A stretch of DNA of 64,000 nt, taken from positions 7,855 through 71,854 of the forward strand of contig NZ_NULG01000019.1 of NCBI RefSeq assembly GCF_002577195.1, in the 5' to 3' direction. Position 1 is the stretch's first letter. Each line of letters starts with the position of its first letter. Below, in pieces: positions 42,625 through 51,531 of this stretch. Origin of the DNA: Bacillus sp. AFS041924 (lineage in GTDB: Bacteria; Bacillota; Bacilli; Bacillales; Bacillaceae_G). The position numbers and the translations under genes were made by a program. Below the pieces are notes generated by a model. It ran no database searches. It saw only the letters and a program-made list of their open reading frames with translations, and had not been told where the DNA came from.

Positions 42625-44589
42625 GTGATTATTGGTAGACGCCTAAACGACCGGTATAAGATCTTAAAATTAATTGGTACTGGCGGTATGGCAAACGTTT
42701 ATTTAGCCCGTGATATGATATTGGATCGAGATGTTGCAGTGAAAATGTTAAAAGCTGATTTTTCGAACGATCCGGATTTCTTAAGAAGATTTCAACGAGA
42801 AGCATATTCTGTTACCTCACTATCCCATCCAAATATCGTCAGTTCATATGACGTTGGCGAAGAAGATGGATTACAGTATATTGTAATGGAATATGTTGAA
42901 GGTGAGACTTTAAAAGAGTATATCCAACATCATACACCGATTAAACCGAAAGAAGTCTTGAGGATTATGGAACAATTATCCTCAGCTTTAGCACATGCAC
43001 ATCATTTTCAAATCGTTCATAGAGATGTAAAACCGCAAAATATATTAATTAATAAAGATGGTAACGTAAAAGTAACTGATTTTGGTATTGCTACTGCTTC
43101 GACAGCAGCAACAATTACTCAAACTAATTCAGTGCTTGGGTCTGTTCATTATCTATCACCTGAACAAGCAAGAGGTGGGGTAGCGAATAAAAAATCAGAT
43201 ATCTATTCTTTAGGAATTGTTATGTTTGAGCTGTTAACTGGAAAACTACCATTTTCGGGTGAGAGTGCAGTTGCGATTGCATTAAAGCATTTACAAAGTG
43301 AAGTTCCACCACCTACAAAATTTAATCCAGAAATACCACAAAGCGTTGAAAATATCGTTTTAAAAGCAACTGCTAAAGATATCTTTTATCGATATGATAC
43401 AGCAGATGAGTTGAAACTAGATTTACAAACTGCTTTAGATAGTGATCGATTAAATGAAAAACCTTTTGTCATACCTGTAAACGATGACGAAACGAAGGTT
43501 ATTCCGATCATAAAGGATATTCCAGTATCAACAAATGATGATACTGTTGTTGTACCAACAAATAAAAAAGTAAACAAAGTGAAAGAGCCTGACAAAAAAG
43601 AACCAGATAAATTAAAGCGAAAGAAGAAAAATTCCTTCGCAAAATTTATAATTGGTACGTTTATTGCTCTTATAATTGGTGGTTTATTAGCTATCACATT
43701 AATACCTGCTTTATTTTTACCTGAGGACGTAGAAATTCCAGATGTTAGGAATATGACATATGAAAGTGCCGTTACATTGCTTGCTTCAAAAGGGTTAAAA
43801 ATAGATGATCCTAAAGAAATTTTTGATGATGAAATTGCTGAAGGAAAAGTTGTGAAAACTTCTCCTAATATCGGAGAAACAGTTAAAGAAAATTCTTCGA
43901 TAACGATTTATAAATCAGAGGGTAAAAAAAGTAGTGAGATGGAAAACCTAAAAGGTTTCAAATATAACACAATAAAATCTCGTTTAGAAGACGATTATCG
44001 TTCTGTTAATACACATTTCATTGAAAGTGATGAGCCTGAAGGTGAAATAACTGACCAATCTCCAATTGTTGGTGCTGAAGTGGTCCCATCAGAAACAGAC
44101 TTAAATGTATGGATCAGTAAAGGTTCGTCTACAATTATTCTGCGCGACCTAAGTGGTTTGTCTCGAAAAGATGTTGAAGACTATGCTGCAGATAATAACT
44201 TAAAGCTAGATGTAACGAAGGACGATTCTGATAAAGTTCCAGAAAATCATGTTATTTCTCAAGCACCTGCAGCTACAATGGCGTTAAGAGAAGGCGAAAC
44301 ATTACATGTTGTTATTTCATCAGGAAAACCAAAAGAAAAGACGAAAAAAGTGACAATCAATGTTCAAGTACCATATACACCAACTAATCCTAGTACTCCT
44401 CAGCTAATTGAGGTATATATTAGGGATAAAAATAATAATGGTGAGAAACCTGCAATTTCAAAATCAATCACAGAAACGACTACGATTCCAGTAGAAGTGA
44501 CAATTGATCCTGGACAAACTGCTTCCTATAAAATTGTTAAAGATGGTCAAGTGATTGCAGAAAGAGATGTACCTTATCCATCGAATTAA
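42625..44589 (+). CDS. prkC: PrkC: PASTA-domain Ser/Thr protein kinase
   Basis: A 654-residue transmembrane kinase. The cytoplasmic kinase domain (about 1-270) shows GTGGMANVYLA, HRDVKPQN (about 132-139) and the DFG magnesium loop. A membrane helix lies near 340-365. Three PASTA repeats follow outside, then an Ig-like tail. PASTA repeats bind muropeptides and trigger spore germination in B. subtilis. I favour GTG 42625 (MIIGRRL) because AAAGGGTGA is 8 nt upstream; ATG 42616 and GTG 42613 are in frame alternatives. Confidence 0.94.
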   Translation: MIIGRRLNDRYKILKLIGTGGMANVYLARDMILDRDVAVKMLKADFSNDPDFLRRFQREAYSVTSLSHPNIVSSYDVGEEDGLQYIVMEYVEGETLKEYIQHHTPIKPKEVLRIMEQLSSALAHAHHFQIVHRDVKPQNILINKDGNVKVTDFGIATASTAATITQTNSVLGSVHYLSPEQARGGVANKKSDIYSLGIVMFELLTGKLPFSGESAVAIALKHLQSEVPPPTKFNPEIPQSVENIVLKATAKDIFYRYDTADELKLDLQTALDSDRLNEKPFVIPVNDDETKVIPIIKDIPVSTNDDTVVVPTNKKVNKVKEPDKKEPDKLKRKKKNSFAKFIIGTFIALIIGGLLAITLIPALFLPEDVEIPDVRNMTYESAVTLLASKGLKIDDPKEIFDDEIAEGKVVKTSPNIGETVKENSSITIYKSEGKKSSEMENLKGFKYNTIKSRLEDDYRSVNTHFIESDEPEGEITDQSPIVGAEVVPSETDLNVWISKGSSTIILRDLSGLSRKDVEDYAADNNLKLDVTKDDSDKVPENHVISQAPAATMALREGETLHVVISSGKPKEKTKKVTINVQVPYTPTNPSTPQLIEVYIRDKNNNGEKPAISKSITETTTIPVEVTIDPGQTASYKIVKDGQVIAERDVPYPSN

Positions 44590-44609
44590 AGAGCTGTAGG
44601 AGTGAGTAT

Positions 44610-45491
44610 ATGCCAGAAGGCAAAATCATAAAAGCGTTGAGTGGATTCTATTATGTCGAAACTGATGAGGCTGTTGTTGCTTGTCGTGGCAGAGGTAATT
44701 TTCGTAATAAGAAAATTACACCTTTAGTTGGTGACGAGGTAGAATACCATATTGAAAAAAGTGGAGAAGGTTATCTACTAGAAATAAAAGAACGAAAAAA
44801 TGAACTAGTAAGACCACCGATTGCAAATGTTGATCAAGCAATATTAGTTTTTTCGGCAGTAGAGCCTGATTTTTCTCCAATCTTATTAGACCGGTTTCTT
44901 GTATTAATTGAGTTTAATGAAATTAAACCGTTAATTGTAATAACCAAAATCGATTTGTGTTCAGAAACGCAATTAAAATTAGTTTATGAATATGTTTCTT
45001 ATTATCGCCAAATTGGATATGAAGTATGTTTAACTTCTTCAAAAACTGAGGAAGGATTAGAAAAAGTACTTCCTCATATGTCTAATAAAATATCTGTATT
45101 TGCGGGACAATCTGGCGTTGGTAAGTCAACTTTACTGAATGCGATTAATCCAGAGTTAGATTTAAAAACAGGTATTATTTCCTCCCATTTAGGAAGAGGA
45201 AAACATACAACTAGACATGTTGAATTAATTAAAATTGGCCAAGGACTAGTTGCAGATACTCCTGGTTTTAGTTCGTTAGAATTTATTGGAATCGAAGCAG
45301 AAGATTTATCGTTTTGTTTTGTAGAAATGCGAGAAAAAAGTCAAGAATGTAAGTTTAGAGGTTGTATCCACTTAAAAGAACCAAAATGCGCTGTAAAAGC
45401 TGCGGTTGAAAGTGGGGAAATTTCTCCTAAGAGATACGATCATTATGTCTCTTTCATGGAAGAAATAAGAGACAGAAAGCCGAGGTATTAA
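44610..45491 (+). CDS. rsgA: RsgA (CpgA): ribosome small subunit-dependent GTPase
   Basis: A 293-residue circularly permuted GTPase that assists 30S maturation. An N-terminal OB domain (about 1-65) is followed by G4 TKID, then G1 GQSGVGKST (about 167-175) and G3 DTPG, the permuted order. A zinc cluster of C and H residues ([14 protein letters not shown]) follows. B. subtilis CpgA is a PrkC substrate, which agrees with the neighbouring gene. Confidence 0.96.
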   Translation: MPEGKIIKALSGFYYVETDEAVVACRGRGNFRNKKITPLVGDEVEYHIEKSGEGYLLEIKERKNELVRPPIANVDQAILVFSAVEPDFSPILLDRFLVLIEFNEIKPLIVITKIDLCSETQLKLVYEYVSYYRQIGYEVCLTSSKTEEGLEKVLPHMSNKISVFAGQSGVGKSTLLNAINPELDLKTGIISSHLGRGKHTTRHVELIKIGQGLVADTPGFSSLEFIGIEAEDLSFCFVEMREKSQECKFRGCIHLKEPKCAVKAAVESGEISPKRYDHYVSFMEEIRDRKPRY

Positions 45492-45493
45492 TC

Positions 45494-46138
45494 ATGGTTA
45501 AAATTGCACCATCAATCCTTTCAGCGAATTTTGCTAAACTTGGAGAAGAAATCTTAGATGTAGAACGTGGAGGAGCAGATTATATTCATGTCGACGTAAT
45601 GGATGGTCATTTTGTACCAAATATTACAATTGGTCCACTAATTGTTGAAGCGATTAGACCAGTGACGAAACTTCCACTTGATGTACATTTAATGATTGAA
45701 AAACCTGATCAATACATAGAACAATTTGCAAAAGCGGGAGCGGACATTATTACAGTTCACGTTGAAGCATGCACTCATTTACACCGTACGATTCAAAATA
45801 TTAAATCATACGGTGTTAAAGCAGGAGTAGTTCTTAATCCAGCAACTCCGGTTTCAACTATTGAACAGATCATTGATGATATCGATATGGTCCTTTTAAT
45901 GACTGTTAATCCAGGTTTTGGAGGACAGAAGTTTATTCACTCAGTTGTTCCGAAAATCAAACAAGTTGCTAATTTAATTAAAGAACGCAATTTATCAGTT
46001 GAAATCGAAATAGACGGTGGCGTAGACGAACATACAGCTTTACTGTGTAAAGAAGCAGGTGCTACTGTATTAGTTGCAGGCTCAGCAGTTTATAATAAAG
46101 AAGACAGAAAAGAAGCAATCGCAAAAATTAGAGGATAA
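45494..46138 (+). CDS. rpe: Ribulose-phosphate 3-epimerase
   Basis: A 214-residue TIM-barrel enzyme of the pentose phosphate pathway. Motifs are [10 protein letters not shown] at the start, [12 protein letters not shown] with the metal and catalytic D36 region, [12 protein letters not shown] and IEIDGGV. It lies 2 nt after rsgA and is followed by a terminator. Confidence 0.97.
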   Translation: MVKIAPSILSANFAKLGEEILDVERGGADYIHVDVMDGHFVPNITIGPLIVEAIRPVTKLPLDVHLMIEKPDQYIEQFAKAGADIITVHVEACTHLHRTIQNIKSYGVKAGVVLNPATPVSTIEQIIDDIDMVLLMTVNPGFGGQKFIHSVVPKIKQVANLIKERNLSVEIEIDGGVDEHTALLCKEAGATVLVAGSAVYNKEDRKEAIAKIRG

Positions 46139-46181
46139 TATAATTATTTTCAAATTACATTAAAAAATCTAAATATGAAAC

Positions 46182-46214
46182 AAAAAATGCAATCGATTCG
46201 ATTGCATTTTTTTT
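46182..46214 (+). terminator. Terminator between rpe and thiN
   Basis: A perfect 14-bp stem (46182-46195 with 46199-46212), 3-base loop and T-run. The thiN ribosome binding site begins directly after it. Confidence 0.9.
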
Positions 46215-46230
46215 AAAGGTGGCAAAAGAG

Positions 46231-46872
46231 TTGATTATACATATAGTAGGTGCAGGGCCAAAAACGAATACAATTACAAACTTACCACAAAATGACGAGG
46301 ATTCAATGGTAATTGGAGTAGATAATGGAGCCCATTACTTAATTGAAGAAGGGCTAATTCCAGAAGCAATATTCGGTGATTTTGATTCTTTAACCGTTGA
46401 AAATTTAGAAAATATAAAAAGACTTGTACCAAATGTATTTATTTACCCTCCTGAAAAAGATGAAACAGATTTAGAACTTGCCATTCAATGGGCGATTAAG
46501 CAGCAACCTGAAAAAATAATCATTCATTGTGTAACTGGAAAACGTTTAGATCATGAATTTGGAAGTATAACTTTATTAATAAAGTTTATGAATTCGGAAA
46601 TTCCAATTAAAATCGTTGATGAATATAACGAAATATATGTCATAGATGAAGGTATGCATTTAATTAGCAAGCAGAATCAGTTCAAATATGTATCATTTTT
46701 TTCATTAGGTGCATCAGTAGAAAATTTAACGTTAAAAGGGTTTAAATACCCGCTTACAAATCACTTATTGGAAATTGGATCGTCACTATGTGTGAGTAAT
46801 GAACTGCTAGAGGATGAAGGGTCTATTTCATTTACAAAAGGCATAGCATTAGTAGTAAGGAGCAAAGATTAA
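46231..46872 (+). CDS. thiN: Thiamine pyrophosphokinase
   Basis: A 213-residue enzyme that converts thiamine to thiamine diphosphate. Visible are IHIVGAGP at the N-terminus, the conserved VDNGAHYLIEEG and FGDFDSLT motifs, EKDETDLE and TGKRLDHEFGS. TTG 46231 is favoured over the in-frame GTG 46219 because AAAGGTGG lies 8 nt upstream and the product then begins like B. subtilis ThiN. Confidence 0.9.
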   Translation: MIIHIVGAGPKTNTITNLPQNDEDSMVIGVDNGAHYLIEEGLIPEAIFGDFDSLTVENLENIKRLVPNVFIYPPEKDETDLELAIQWAIKQQPEKIIIHCVTGKRLDHEFGSITLLIKFMNSEIPIKIVDEYNEIYVIDEGMHLISKQNQFKYVSFFSLGASVENLTLKGFKYPLTNHLLEIGSSLCVSNELLEDEGSISFTKGIALVVRSKD

Positions 46873-46966
46873 CAATTTCATGTCATAGTTTTCGCTCATC
46901 GCAAGTAGAATGTAATAGGATTAATCTTTTCCTTAAAAATGCTAGAAAGCTTGTAGGAGGGAAAGC

Positions 46967-47050
46967 ATGAGATTTTATACGATTAAATTACCTAAATTTC
47001 TTGGCGGACTTGTTCGCGCCATGCTGAGTACATTTAAAAAAGACGTGTAA
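46967..47050 (+). CDS. spoVM: SpoVM, stage V sporulation protein
   Basis: A 27-residue amphipathic peptide starting MRFYTIKLPKFLGGLVRA, nearly identical to B. subtilis SpoVM. SpoVM recognises the convex forespore membrane and anchors the coat ATPase SpoIVA. AGGAGGG sits 6 nt before the ATG. It is too short for routine ORF calling. Its presence shows that the organism is a spore-former. Confidence 0.95.
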   Translation: MRFYTIKLPKFLGGLVRAMLSTFKKDV

Positions 47051-47098
47051 TTGTAGTAGGGTTTTTTGATTAGAAGCAATAGGAATCATAAAAAAGTA

Positions 47099-47127
47099 AA
47101 AAAGCATAGCGGATCGCTATGCTTTTT
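47099..47127. terminator. Bidirectional terminator between spoVM and rpmB
   Basis: Arms AGCATAGCG (47103-47111) and CGCTATGCT (47115-47123) pair perfectly and are flanked by A and T runs on both sides. Confidence 0.9.
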
Positions 47128-47141
47128 AGTACGTTAATAAA

Positions 47142-47330
47142 TTAAACGCGCTCAATTTTACCTGATTTTAATGCTCTCGCTGAAACGTAAACACGCTTTG
47201 GTTTACCGTTTACTAAAATACGAACTTTTTGAAGGTTAGCACCCCAAGTACGTTTTGAAGCATTCATAGCGTGAGAGCGACTGTTACCAGAACGAGATTT
47301 TCTTCCTGTGATTACACAAACACGAGCCAT
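47142..47330 (-). CDS. rpmB: 50S ribosomal protein L28
   Basis: A 62-residue basic protein with the L28 core [19 protein letters not shown] and a C-terminal [15 protein letters not shown]. Only one cysteine is present, so this is the zinc-free (C-minus) form. GGAGGG precedes the start on the minus strand. It is divergent from yloU and opposite to its neighbours, as in B. subtilis. Confidence 0.97.
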   Translation of the reverse strand: MARVCVITGRKSRSGNSRSHAMNASKRTWGANLQKVRILVNGKPKRVYVSARALKSGKIERV

Positions 47331-47397
47331 CTATTTCCCTCCTTACAAAAACCGGAATAACATTTCAATGATTATTTTCATTAAGAAACACTACTAT

Positions 47398-47426
47398 AAT
47401 TTATCATACCGCTCTACTTAATGCAA
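47398..47426 (-). promoter_or_regulatory. Likely rpmB promoter
   Basis: On the minus strand TTGCAT (47421-47426) and TAAATT (47398-47403) are 17 nt apart, 68 nt upstream of the start codon. Confidence 0.6.
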
Positions 47427-47458
47427 CAGTTATTGGTAAGTTGTTCAAGAAAAAAACC

Positions 47459-47487
47459 TTGACATCGAATTGTATGATAGACAATAT
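47459..47487 (+). promoter_or_regulatory. Likely yloU-fakA promoter
   Basis: TTGACA (47459-47464) and CAATAT (47482-47487) are 17 nt apart. The leader to yloU would be near 190 nt; no riboswitch or terminator was recognised in it. With the minus promoter this accounts for the 349-bp divergent gap. Confidence 0.6.
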
Positions 47488-47679
47488 ATTAATTAGGGAC
47501 CTTTGTCTTATTGAACAAGAAATTCAATAAAAATTGTATTTTCTATAATTAGCCATTAATATTATTGAAAAGCTAATAATAAAAGTGAGTCAATAGAATT
47601 ATTTTGGAAAAAGGTATACAATAATAAGTAAGTAGTATAACTAACTATACTTGGATTATCCAATAAGGGGGACCAAATT

Positions 47680-48042
47680 ATGTCATTAGAAATGAAAACT
47701 CAATATGGAACAATCGAGATTGGAACAGATGTGATCGCTACAATTGCTGGTGGAGCTGCCATTGATTGTTATGGTATTGTAGGAATGGCTTCTAAGAAAC
47801 AAATTAAGGATGGTCTTACTGAAATCCTAAAAAAAGATAACTTTACAAAAGGTGTTATTGTACGCCAAATAGGTGAAGACGTTAATATCGACATGTACAT
47901 AATCGTAAGCTATGGTACGAAGATTTCTGAAGTTGCTAATAACGTACAAAATAAAGTGAAGTATACTCTTGATCAAACATTAGGCTTGTCAGTTGACTCA
48001 GTTAATATTTTTGTTCAAGGTGTGAAAGTAGCAAACCTGTAA
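47680..48042 (+). CDS. yloU: Asp23/DUF322 family protein YloU
   Basis: A 120-residue protein of the Asp23 family, with the repeated beta-rich core IATIAGGAAIDCYGIVGMAS and VDSVNIFVQGV near the C-terminus. Asp23 proteins are linked to cell-envelope homeostasis. It always precedes fakA in Bacilli, and here lies 22 nt ahead of it. AGGGGGACC is its ribosome binding site. Confidence 0.93.
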   Translation: MSLEMKTQYGTIEIGTDVIATIAGGAAIDCYGIVGMASKKQIKDGLTEILKKDNFTKGVIVRQIGEDVNIDMYIIVSYGTKISEVANNVQNKVKYTLDQTLGLSVDSVNIFVQGVKVANL

Positions 48043-48064
48043 GACGCATTAAGGAGGAGAATTT

Positions 48065-49753
48065 GTGTCGATAAAACGTATTGACGGTAAATTATTTGCA
48101 GATATGGTGATTCAAGGTGCAAATAACTTAACGAAAAATGTAAAATTTGTAGATTCATTAAATGTATTTCCAGTACCAGATGGTGATACGGGAACAAATA
48201 TGAATCTTTCAATTACTTCGGGATCGAAAGAAGTAAAAGAAAAACCGAATAGTCATGTAGGGAAAGTTGGTCAAAGCTTTGCAAAGGGTTTATTGATGGG
48301 CGCGCGTGGAAATTCTGGTGTCATCCTATCTCAATTATTTAGAGGTTTTTCTAAATCAATTGAAGCAAAGGAAACAATTTCAACAGCTGATTTTGCTTTA
48401 GCATTAGAAGCAGGTGTAGAGACTGCATATAAAGCTGTTATGAAGCCTATAGAAGGTACAATTTTAACAGTTGCAAGAGAAACCGCTAAAAAAGCAGTTG
48501 TAATTGCAAAAACACAAGAAGAGTTTATTCCATTTCTTGAGGAAACAATTGTTGAAGCAAACGCATCATTAAATCGTACACCAGATTTACTACCTGTATT
48601 AAAGCAAGTTGGTGTAGTTGATAGTGGTGGTCAAGGTTTAGTACTTGTATATGAAGGGTTCTTAGCATCTTTAAAAGGTGAAGAAATTTCTTTAGAAGGT
48701 GCTGAAGCGACACTTTCACTTGAGGAACTTGTAGAAGCAGAACATCGAAATGTACAAAGTATGTTAAATACAGAAGACATTGTTTATGGATACTGTACAG
48801 AGTTTATGGTGCGATTTGAAAAAGAAAAATTAAAAAAACATCCGTTCGACATTGATACTTTCCGTAAAGAGCTAAGTGCATGGGGCGATTCATTGTTAGT
48901 AGTTGCTGATGATGAAATTGTGAAAGTTCATATTCACGCTGAATACCCTGGAGAAGTATTTAATTTAGGTCAACGATTTGGAAGCTTTCTGAAATTAAAA
49001 GCCGAAAACATGCGAGAACAACATACTAACTTACTACATGAAGAGGTTACAAATAATACTCCTTCTAAAAATGAGTCTGTACAATCAATTGAAAAACAAG
49101 AGTTTGGTATCGTGACGGTAGCTATGGGATCTGGAATTAAGGCACTATTTGAAAGTATTGGGGCATCTGTTGTAATCGAAGGCGGTCAAACAATGAATCC
49201 AAGTACGGAAGACATAGTAAAAGCGATTGAACAATGCAACGCTGAAAATGTAATTGTACTTCCTAACAACGGAAATATTGTCATGGCTGCTGAACAAGCT
49301 GCATCTGTTGCAGAATGCAATGTAGCTGTAGTGACGTCTAAAACGGTACCTCAAGGTATGACAGCTTTATTATCATTTAATCCTACTGCTACATTAGATG
49401 AAAATAAAGTAGGCATGCAAGACGCTTTAAAGACAGTGAAAACTGGTCAAATAACATATGCAGTTAGAGATACTGAAATTGATGGTGTAGAAATAACAAA
49501 AAATCACTTCATGGGTATCCTGGAAAGTAAAATTGTTACGACGGATGCAAGTCAGTTAGAGGCTGCAAAAAAATTATTACAAGATATGGTTGATGAAGAT
49601 TCTGAAATTTTAACAATCTTATATGGTCAAGATGTATCAGATGAAGAAATTGCAAAATTAGTTGAATTTGCAGAGGAGAGCTTTGATCATTTAGAAATTG
49701 AAGTTCATAACGGAAATCAACCGTTATATTCATACATTTTTTCAATTGAATAA
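48065..49753 (+). CDS. fakA: FakA (YloV), fatty acid kinase ATP-binding subunit
   Basis: A 562-residue protein. The N-terminal DhaL-like domain (about 1-205) has the metal-binding DGDTGTNMNLS (D39, D41) and GARGNSGV. A middle domain and a C-terminal domain (about 345-562) follow. FakA phosphorylates fatty acids presented by a FakB (DegV) protein, encoded elsewhere. GTG start with AAGGAGGAG upstream. Fatty-acid use ties it to the FapR operon downstream. Confidence 0.94.
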   Translation: MSIKRIDGKLFADMVIQGANNLTKNVKFVDSLNVFPVPDGDTGTNMNLSITSGSKEVKEKPNSHVGKVGQSFAKGLLMGARGNSGVILSQLFRGFSKSIEAKETISTADFALALEAGVETAYKAVMKPIEGTILTVARETAKKAVVIAKTQEEFIPFLEETIVEANASLNRTPDLLPVLKQVGVVDSGGQGLVLVYEGFLASLKGEEISLEGAEATLSLEELVEAEHRNVQSMLNTEDIVYGYCTEFMVRFEKEKLKKHPFDIDTFRKELSAWGDSLLVVADDEIVKVHIHAEYPGEVFNLGQRFGSFLKLKAENMREQHTNLLHEEVTNNTPSKNESVQSIEKQEFGIVTVAMGSGIKALFESIGASVVIEGGQTMNPSTEDIVKAIEQCNAENVIVLPNNGNIVMAAEQAASVAECNVAVVTSKTVPQGMTALLSFNPTATLDENKVGMQDALKTVKTGQITYAVRDTEIDGVEITKNHFMGILESKIVTTDASQLEAAKKLLQDMVDEDSEILTILYGQDVSDEEIAKLVEFAEESFDHLEIEVHNGNQPLYSYIFSIE

Positions 49754-49762
49754 GTTCGTTAA

Positions 49763-49792
49763 GGAGAAGTGACCTTCACTTCTTCTTTTTTG
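49763..49792 (+). terminator. Terminator after fakA
   Basis: Arms 49765-49772 and 49776-49783 pair perfectly over 8 bp with a 3-base loop, followed by TC and a T-run. Confidence 0.9.
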
Positions 49793-49969
49793 TGTTAAAT
49801 TATTGAAGACTATTGTAAAATATCATAGAACTATGTAGAATTTCGTATTACACTATAATGTGGACGTTGTTTTGTCCATACTACCAACTTTTTGTATAAA
49901 TGATTTGTTATTACGTAACAAAAACTAATTTAAACACGCTTTTACAATAACGTAAATGGGGGAAACGTG

Positions 49970-50632
49970 ATGAAATATAAAAGTGTTTTTGACATAATTG
50001 GTCCAATTATGATTGGTCCATCAAGTTCACATACAGCTGGAGCGGCTAAAATAGGTCGTGTAGCAAGAAATCTATACGGAAAAGAACCTAAAAAGATTAT
50101 AATTTCATTATATGGTTCATTCGCTAAAACTTATCGCGGACATGGTACTGACGTTGCGCTTATCGGTGGGTTATTAGACTTCGATACATTTGATGAGCGT
50201 ATACCGGAGTCATTAAGTATTGCGCAAGGAAAAGGGATGTCAATTGATTTCATTGAAGAAGATGCTGTGACTGAACATCCAAATACAGTAAAAATTTCTA
50301 TACTTGATGATGAGCAACCATTTGAGCTAGTTGGGATTTCAATCGGTGGAGGAAAAATTGAAATCATTGAGTTAAATGGATTTGAACTTAAACTATCTGG
50401 TAATTACCCAGCAATTCTTGTTGTTCATAATGATCGATATGGTTCAATTGCGGGTGTAACAAATGTTTTAATGAAATATGCTGTAAATATTGGCCATATG
50501 GAAGTGTCGCGTAAAGAAGTAGGACAGATTGCTTTGATGGCAATTGAGGTCGACCAAGACTTAGATGAAAAAATAATAAAAGAAGTTGAATCTTTACCAC
50601 ATATTATTCGCGTTACTAAGATGGTTGATTAA
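49970..50632 (+). CDS. sdaAB: L-serine dehydratase, beta subunit
   Basis: A 220-residue subunit with the SSSHTAGA motif near residue 18, followed by GRVARNLYG, and a C-terminal ACT domain (about 145-220). With SdaAA it deaminates serine to pyruvate using a [4Fe-4S] cluster. ATG 49970 follows GGGGG by 7 nt; GTG 49967 is an alternative. A TATAAT at 49854-49859 suggests its own promoter, although no good -35 element is seen. Confidence 0.94.
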   Translation: MKYKSVFDIIGPIMIGPSSSHTAGAAKIGRVARNLYGKEPKKIIISLYGSFAKTYRGHGTDVALIGGLLDFDTFDERIPESLSIAQGKGMSIDFIEEDAVTEHPNTVKISILDDEQPFELVGISIGGGKIEIIELNGFELKLSGNYPAILVVHNDRYGSIAGVTNVLMKYAVNIGHMEVSRKEVGQIALMAIEVDQDLDEKIIKEVESLPHIIRVTKMVD

Positions 50633-50649
50633 GGAGAGGGGGATAAAAA

Positions 50650-51531
50650 ATGTTTAAAAATGTTGCAGAATTAGTTGAATTAGCTGAATCTAAAAATGTA
50701 AAAATTTCAGAGATAATGATTCAACAGGAAATGCTTTTTACTGGGAGAAGTCGTGAAGAGATAATTGGTAAAATGGAGCAAAATCTTGTTGTTATGGAAA
50801 AGGCAGTTGAAAGAGGGCTTGCAGGTGTTCATTCACCAACAGGATTAACTGGTGGGGATGCTGTATTACTTCAAAATTATATTGCAAAAGGAAATTCGCT
50901 TTCAGGTCATTTACTTTTAGATGCCGTGAGTAAAGCAGTTGCGACAAATGAAGTAAATGCTGCGATGGGTACAATTTGTGCAACTCCTACGGCTGGATCT
51001 GCTGGGGTAGTTCCTGGAACACTTTTTGCTGTAAAAGAGAAATTAAATCCTACTCGAATGCAAATGATTGAATTCTTATTTGCTTCAGGGGCTTTCGGTT
51101 TTGTTGTAGCTAATAATGCGTCTATTTCAGGTGCAGCTGGTGGTTGTCAAGCGGAAGTAGGCTCTGCGAGTGGTATGGCTGCAGCAGCGATCGTTGAAAT
51201 GGCTGGGGGTTCTCCAAGTCAAAGTGCTGAAGCATTTGCAATTACATTAAAGAATATGCTTGGTTTAGTATGTGACCCTGTTGCAGGATTAGTAGAAGTT
51301 CCATGTGTTAAACGAAATGCAATGGGTGCTGCTAACGCAATGGTAGCTGCAGATATGGCTTTAGCTGGTATTACAAGTCGTATCCCATGTGACGAAGTAA
51401 TTGATGCGATGTATCGAATTGGACAAACAATGCCATCTGCTCTAAGAGAAACTGCAGAAGGAGGACTAGCGGCAACGCCAACAGGACGTGAGCTGGAAGC
51501 AAAAATATTTGGTGTTTCGCTAAAAAAATAG
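50650..51531 (+). CDS. sdaAA: L-serine dehydratase, alpha subunit
   Basis: A 293-residue iron-sulfur subunit with ATPTAGSAGVVPG (about 117-129), GAAGGCQAEVGSASGMAA and the cluster cysteines in LVCDPVAGLVEVPC. It lies 17 nt after sdaAB. The stop codon overlaps the recG start by one base. Confidence 0.95.
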   Translation: MFKNVAELVELAESKNVKISEIMIQQEMLFTGRSREEIIGKMEQNLVVMEKAVERGLAGVHSPTGLTGGDAVLLQNYIAKGNSLSGHLLLDAVSKAVATNEVNAAMGTICATPTAGSAGVVPGTLFAVKEKLNPTRMQMIEFLFASGAFGFVVANNASISGAAGGCQAEVGSASGMAAAAIVEMAGGSPSQSAEAFAITLKNMLGLVCDPVAGLVEVPCVKRNAMGAANAMVAADMALAGITSRIPCDEVIDAMYRIGQTMPSALRETAEGGLAATPTGRELEAKIFGVSLKK